From Jaltomata sinuosa (taxonomy: Eukaryota > Streptophyta > Magnoliopsida > Solanales > Solanaceae), in contig QJPP01007217.1 in assembly GCA_003996215.1 (NCBI GenBank), positions 1,054,001-1,118,000 on the forward strand: a stretch of 64,000 nucleotides of DNA, read 5' to 3'. The notes below the pieces were generated by a model. The model ran no database searches. It saw only the letters and a program-made list of their open reading frames with translations, and was not told the origin of the DNA. Position numbers and translations under genes: made by a program. The first letter of the stretch is position 1. The number at the start of each line of letters is the position of its first letter. Shown here in pieces: positions 60,601 through 64,000 of the stretch.

Positions 60601-61566
60601 TAGGAGTATGTTTTTAACTATGAAAATGGTTCTTATTTGTTTATTTTGGTATTGCAGTTACCCCAAGGATTCAGACAAAATCATGCTTGCTAAGCAAACC
60701 GGGCTAACAAGGAGCCAGGTTCTTGGACACACATTTTACTTTAATTCTGTGATCAATTCTTTTCTTTATAAAAATCCTTATTATAAATGAAAATGCAGGT
60801 CTCCAACTGGTTCATAAATGCTCGAGTTCGACTATGGAAGCCAATGGTGGAAGAAATGTACTTGGAAGAGGTGAAGAATCAAGAAAAAAATAGTACCACT
60901 TCAGGAGAAAACAAAAACAAGGAGAATAATATGGTGTCAAAATCAGTTGCTCCACATGAAGAGAAACAACCAATAATTACTAGCAGCTTATTACAAGATG
61001 GTACAGAAATTTCTACCTCAACTATTTCAACTTCCCCTACCGCAGGTGCCGCAATCCAAGGCGCACATCAAGCTCACAATTTCTCCTTCCTTGGTTCATT
61101 CAACATGGAAACTAATGCTACTGATGTTGTTGATCATATTGAAAACAACGCGAAAAAGCAAAGAAATGACATGCAGAAATATTCTCCAAGTAGTATTCTT
61201 TCATCAGTAGACATGGAAGCCAAAGCTAGAGAATCATCAAACAAAGGATTCAATAATAATCCTTTAATGGCAGCATACGCGATGGGAGATTTTGGAAGAT
61301 TTGATCCTCATGAACAAATGACCGCGAATTTTCATGGAAATGGTGTTTCTCTGACTTTAGGGCTTCCTCCTTCTGATCAAAACCTAGCCATGCCGGTGAG
61401 CCAGCAAAATTACCTTTCTAACCAAAATATCGATATGGGAAGTAGGCCTGAAATGGGAAGTCATTACAATAGAATGGGATATGAAAACATTGATTTTCAG
61501 AGTGGGAATAAGCGATTTCCTACTCAACTATTACCAGATTTTGTTACAGGTAATCTTGGAACATGA
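57655..61566 (+). CDS. BEL5: BEL1-like TALE homeodomain transcription factor (BEL5 orthologue)
   Basis: Nuclear TALE homeodomain protein that pairs with KNOX partners. Potato BEL5 promotes tuber formation and its mRNA moves through the phloem. Exons: 57655-58560, 59637-60010, 60658-60718 and 60799-61566, joining in phase to 702 aa (potato BEL5 about 688). The N-terminus has a His run and Gln-rich tracts. ZIBEL-type motif GLSLSLSP lies at about 165. The SKY box begins SKYLKAAQELLDEVV at about 213, with the BELL/POX domain continuing over the exon 1-2 joint (VEQRYRQYHHQMQIIV) to about 400. The homeodomain is about 403-465, with the three-residue PYP loop in HPYPKDSD and recognition helix VSNWFINARVRLWKP. 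A C-terminal VSLTLGLPP motif is at about 629. It ends LLPDFVTGNLGT as in potato BEL5. No damage seen. Confidence 0.95.
58561..59636 (+). other. BEL1-like intron 1
   Basis: A 1.08-kb intron between the SKY/BELL-coding exons, with donor GAG/GTACAT and T-rich acceptor CTCTTTTAG/GTGG. A less AT-rich stretch at 59350-59460 may be an old repeat fragment, but I could not name it. Confidence 0.5.
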
Positions 61567-61990
61567 ATGTCAAAGCATTGGATAGCGTGCAAGAAAGTCT
61601 CGTATTGATAGATGAAAGGAAAAAGGAAGTTAAGGATACTCTTAAGTGTGTGAGGCCTTCTGGCCCAAGTCGGAGGACCCAATTATACAACCTATTCTAG
61701 GAGGAGACAAAAAGTAACAAAATTTTAAAGCACACTTGCTAGTATATACTTCTTCTTTTTATAGTATGGAAAAGAAGAGAGTTTGTGCTTTATTAGTGTA
61801 TAGATAGAGTCTACTTAGTATAGGTTATACTTCCTGTTCCCTGAATTAAATAGCTTGCTTGGAGTATTTAAGTTAATATGGAAACTAGCTAGTATATACT
61901 ATATATATATAGTGTATGTTGTAAAGTTGTGATATTATTGTTTTCTCTCAATTTGCATATAATTTGAAATATTTTGCACCTACCATTGTT
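61567..61990 (+). promoter_or_regulatory. BEL1-like 3' UTR with CU-rich motifs
   Basis: The probable 3' UTR contains CU-rich stretches such as ACTTCTTCTTTTTATAG (about 61748-61764), ATACTTCCTGTTCCCTG (about 61828-61845) and TTGTTTTCTCTCAATTTGC (about 61939-61957). In potato BEL5, polypyrimidine-tract-binding proteins recognise CU motifs in the 3' UTR and aid mRNA stability and movement. Whether these are bound is inference. The poly(A) site is not clearly marked. Confidence 0.4.
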
Positions 61991-63818
61991 TGTAATTGCA
62001 GTTTTATTGGAGTTTAGTGCAAGTTCATGTGTCACGGTTTCACTATAATTAGCTTAGCAAAAAGTACTATATACACCTTAATTTTGATTAGATTGTGTGC
62101 CGAATACCTTATTAATTTTGATTAGATTGCGTGCCTAATACCATAATTTTGATTAGATTGAGTGCCTAATTAATTGAGACAAGCCAATTTTAATAATGCT
62201 AGATGGAACCCTACAGAGTGTAATTAATAATAGAGTTGTTATTGTAAAGTCATATCATTTTGATTTCTATAAGAGATGAGAGGATTAATTGTTTGTGTTC
62301 AGCATGAAGAACTCAAGAGAATTAAGAAGCAAGTACGTTATGGTGTTTCTACTAATGTATAGAGAAAATTACATCTAAGCATTTAATTGTATCGTATATA
62401 CTATAGTTTCTTAAGACAATTGTCTCTTTAATTTGTTCTGAACAAGTTCAATAAGAGATTTTAGCTTGCTTGCATTTGAAACTAAATACTTGGCTTTGTT
62501 CCGCTGTATAAATTAAAGATACTTCTTTTATTTCTAATCTATTTGAAAAAGAATGACAGATTTTTCTGTTTGAAAACTATTTAATTATAAACTTTTTATT
62601 TCTCATTCTGACATGCATACGTTTATAGCCATAGAGGCATAACTAGAGATGTAATGGCATTTCAAAAACCAGAGGTTAATTAAAATGATACTTTGTCATC
62701 TGTTAATATTTCTTTTTTCCCCTTAAACCTCATATGTAATCAGACGCCGTTATATAAAATGAAATGGACTTAGTATTTTTCTCCAACTGGTAGCGACGTT
62801 TTTAATAGCTATATATATAGTGATGTCGAATGTATTCATGTGTGATCGAGAGACGGTGATTTTTCACTTGCGACTAACATATACTTCTTATTACTTTCAT
62901 TTAGATTATGTGTTCCTAATATATATAATTTTTGAACTGCATAAATGGTTTGTATAATAAACATGTATAATATAATGTTGACAGACATACTAAAATGCCA
63001 ACGCAGTGGAAAAGTTGATGGCAAGCATGGCACTCCTAGAAAGTTTATTATGCACATTGAAACTATAACTTAGTTATAAGTATCTTTGTTTAAAGTTTAT
63101 TATGTTTTGATCTCCATATTTGTCATTTTAGTTTCTTATAATTAATCCTTTTCTACTATCATGACAAACCGAAGATGTCCGCTCTGACAACACATATTCA
63201 TCGAATAAATTAACACATGATTTTTGCTCCACGCTATTATCGCGATGAGAAATTTTAATTATCTAATACTAGTGATGTGTTTACTATCTATTGATATAAG
63301 AAATATGCTAGCACAAACCAAATCCACCTAAATGATTTTTTTCCTTAGCAAGAATATTTGTTTAATTATTATTACACGTCTTTACCTCAAATGTACGTGT
63401 GCTCTCAATATATATTCTTGTCTAATGGACTGGACAACGCCGGTCTGGGCTGGGATTATTTTTATGGGCTTGTTCCGGCCCGTTTAATTCCGCTATGTTT
63501 TTTAATTGTTGTTAAATATGTTTAACAATTGTTATCATCACTATGATTCTATCAGACGAATGAAATCTATAAATTACATTAAAGTGAAACTTAAAGTTTG
63601 AATTTTATAACATAAAAATTCTGTCAAAAGGAAGTTGTAAATTGACAATTACTACAATTTTTTCCCCTTCATCATCATGAAGTCCATACATTTCCTCAAA
63701 ATTGAACATGGATTCTCCTCTTTTAGTGAATTGATTGTCACTTGTTATTTTCATTTGTTATTCAATTGTCGAACAGTTCAATTATTAGTTCATTGTCAAA
63801 TAGTTCAATTATTTGTTA
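61991..63818. other. Intergenic, downstream of BEL1-like gene
   Basis: AT-rich spacer without a gene. It contains the triple repeat at 62081-62172. A short direct repeat also lies around 63755-63810 (TTCAATTGTCGAACAGTTCAATTATT, repeated with changes). Confidence 0.5.
62081..62172. repeat. Triple ~32-bp tandem repeat
   Basis: ATTTTGATTAGATTG(T/C/A)GTGCC(G/T)AATA starts at 62081, 62115 and 62146. Confidence 0.85.
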
Positions 63819-64000
63819 CTCACCTTTATCATTTTATACGACTCACTTTCCTTTTTAGTTAGTCTCAATTTTTTTTACACATTTCCACATTTAGTAACAA
63901 TTTAACTTTAAAATGCTTATTTTTACCTTTAATGAAATGATTTATAACCAAACAAACATCTAATATTTATTTTAGACCACAAGTTTTAAAAGTAAATCTG
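63819..64000. mobile_element. Stowaway-like MITE cut by the window edge
   Basis: After a TA at 63817-63818 the sequence runs CTCACCTTTATCATTTTATACG, ..CCTTTTTAGTTAGTCTCAA and ..TTTAGACCACAAGTTTTAAAAG. These are the left end and internal blocks of the family at 33207 and 55466. The right end would lie outside the window. Confidence 0.55.

Overview
This is AT-rich plant nuclear DNA, almost certainly from Solanum (tomato/potato group). Four intron-containing protein genes sit in about 64 kb. The fourth is very close to potato BEL5 along its whole length as I remember it. The spacers carry typical Solanaceae repeats: TS/SolS SINEs, Stowaway MITEs and an endogenous caulimovirid. Gene order and type fit the distal part of tomato chromosome 6 around Solyc06g074090-074120; this is from memory and unchecked.

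Layout. (1) 2.46-9.5 kb, + strand: sterol delta-7 reductase (DWF5/7-dehydrocholesterol reductase), 13 exons and 434 aa, apparently intact. A Stowaway MITE sits in intron 1 and a 5'-truncated L1 with a 17-bp target duplication in intron 5. (2) 12.8-15.06 kb, + strand: ALMT-type anion channel, 6 exons, 467 aa. (3) 16.49-21.83 kb, - strand, convergent with ALMT: LONESOME HIGHWAY-like bHLH, 10 exons, 935 aa. Its leader holds a 35-codon Cys/Arg-rich uORF and an AUGUAA start-stop element. (4) 22.5-57 kb: a gene-poor 35-kb spacer full of transposons. (5) 57.66-61.57 kb, + strand: BEL1-like TALE homeodomain gene (BEL5 orthologue), 4 coding exons, 702 aa, with an intron in the 5' leader.

The spacer is the unusual part. 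Six elements have inverted-repeat ends and 9-bp flanking duplications, as expected of Mutator-like elements. They lie at 11074-11499, 26224-26493, 27664-29056, 31611-31885, 41830-43915 and 52694-54067. Several share related ends beginning GGG(A/T)AA. One (41830-43915) has long pyrimidine/purine inverted arms around nine ~112-bp tandem units, each holding a short palindrome. Another (52694-54067) carries a possible Ulp1-transposon remnant. There are also an 8-bp-TSD hAT element (54277-55208), a CACTA MITE (29318-29572), two TS SINEs and several Stowaway MITEs.

A 4-kb endogenous pararetrovirus segment (46225-50224, - strand) is bordered on both sides by (TA)n tracts. It keeps a chain of small, tightly spaced ORFs, a movement-protein ORF and the C-terminal RT plus RNase H. 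The segment between movement protein and RT is deleted. A small GC-rich island at 38.04-38.3 kb with three TCP-type GGNCCCAC sites is the best candidate for a conserved regulatory element. The four host genes are not an operon and have no obvious shared pathway. All exon models come from reading splice signals and protein continuity by eye.
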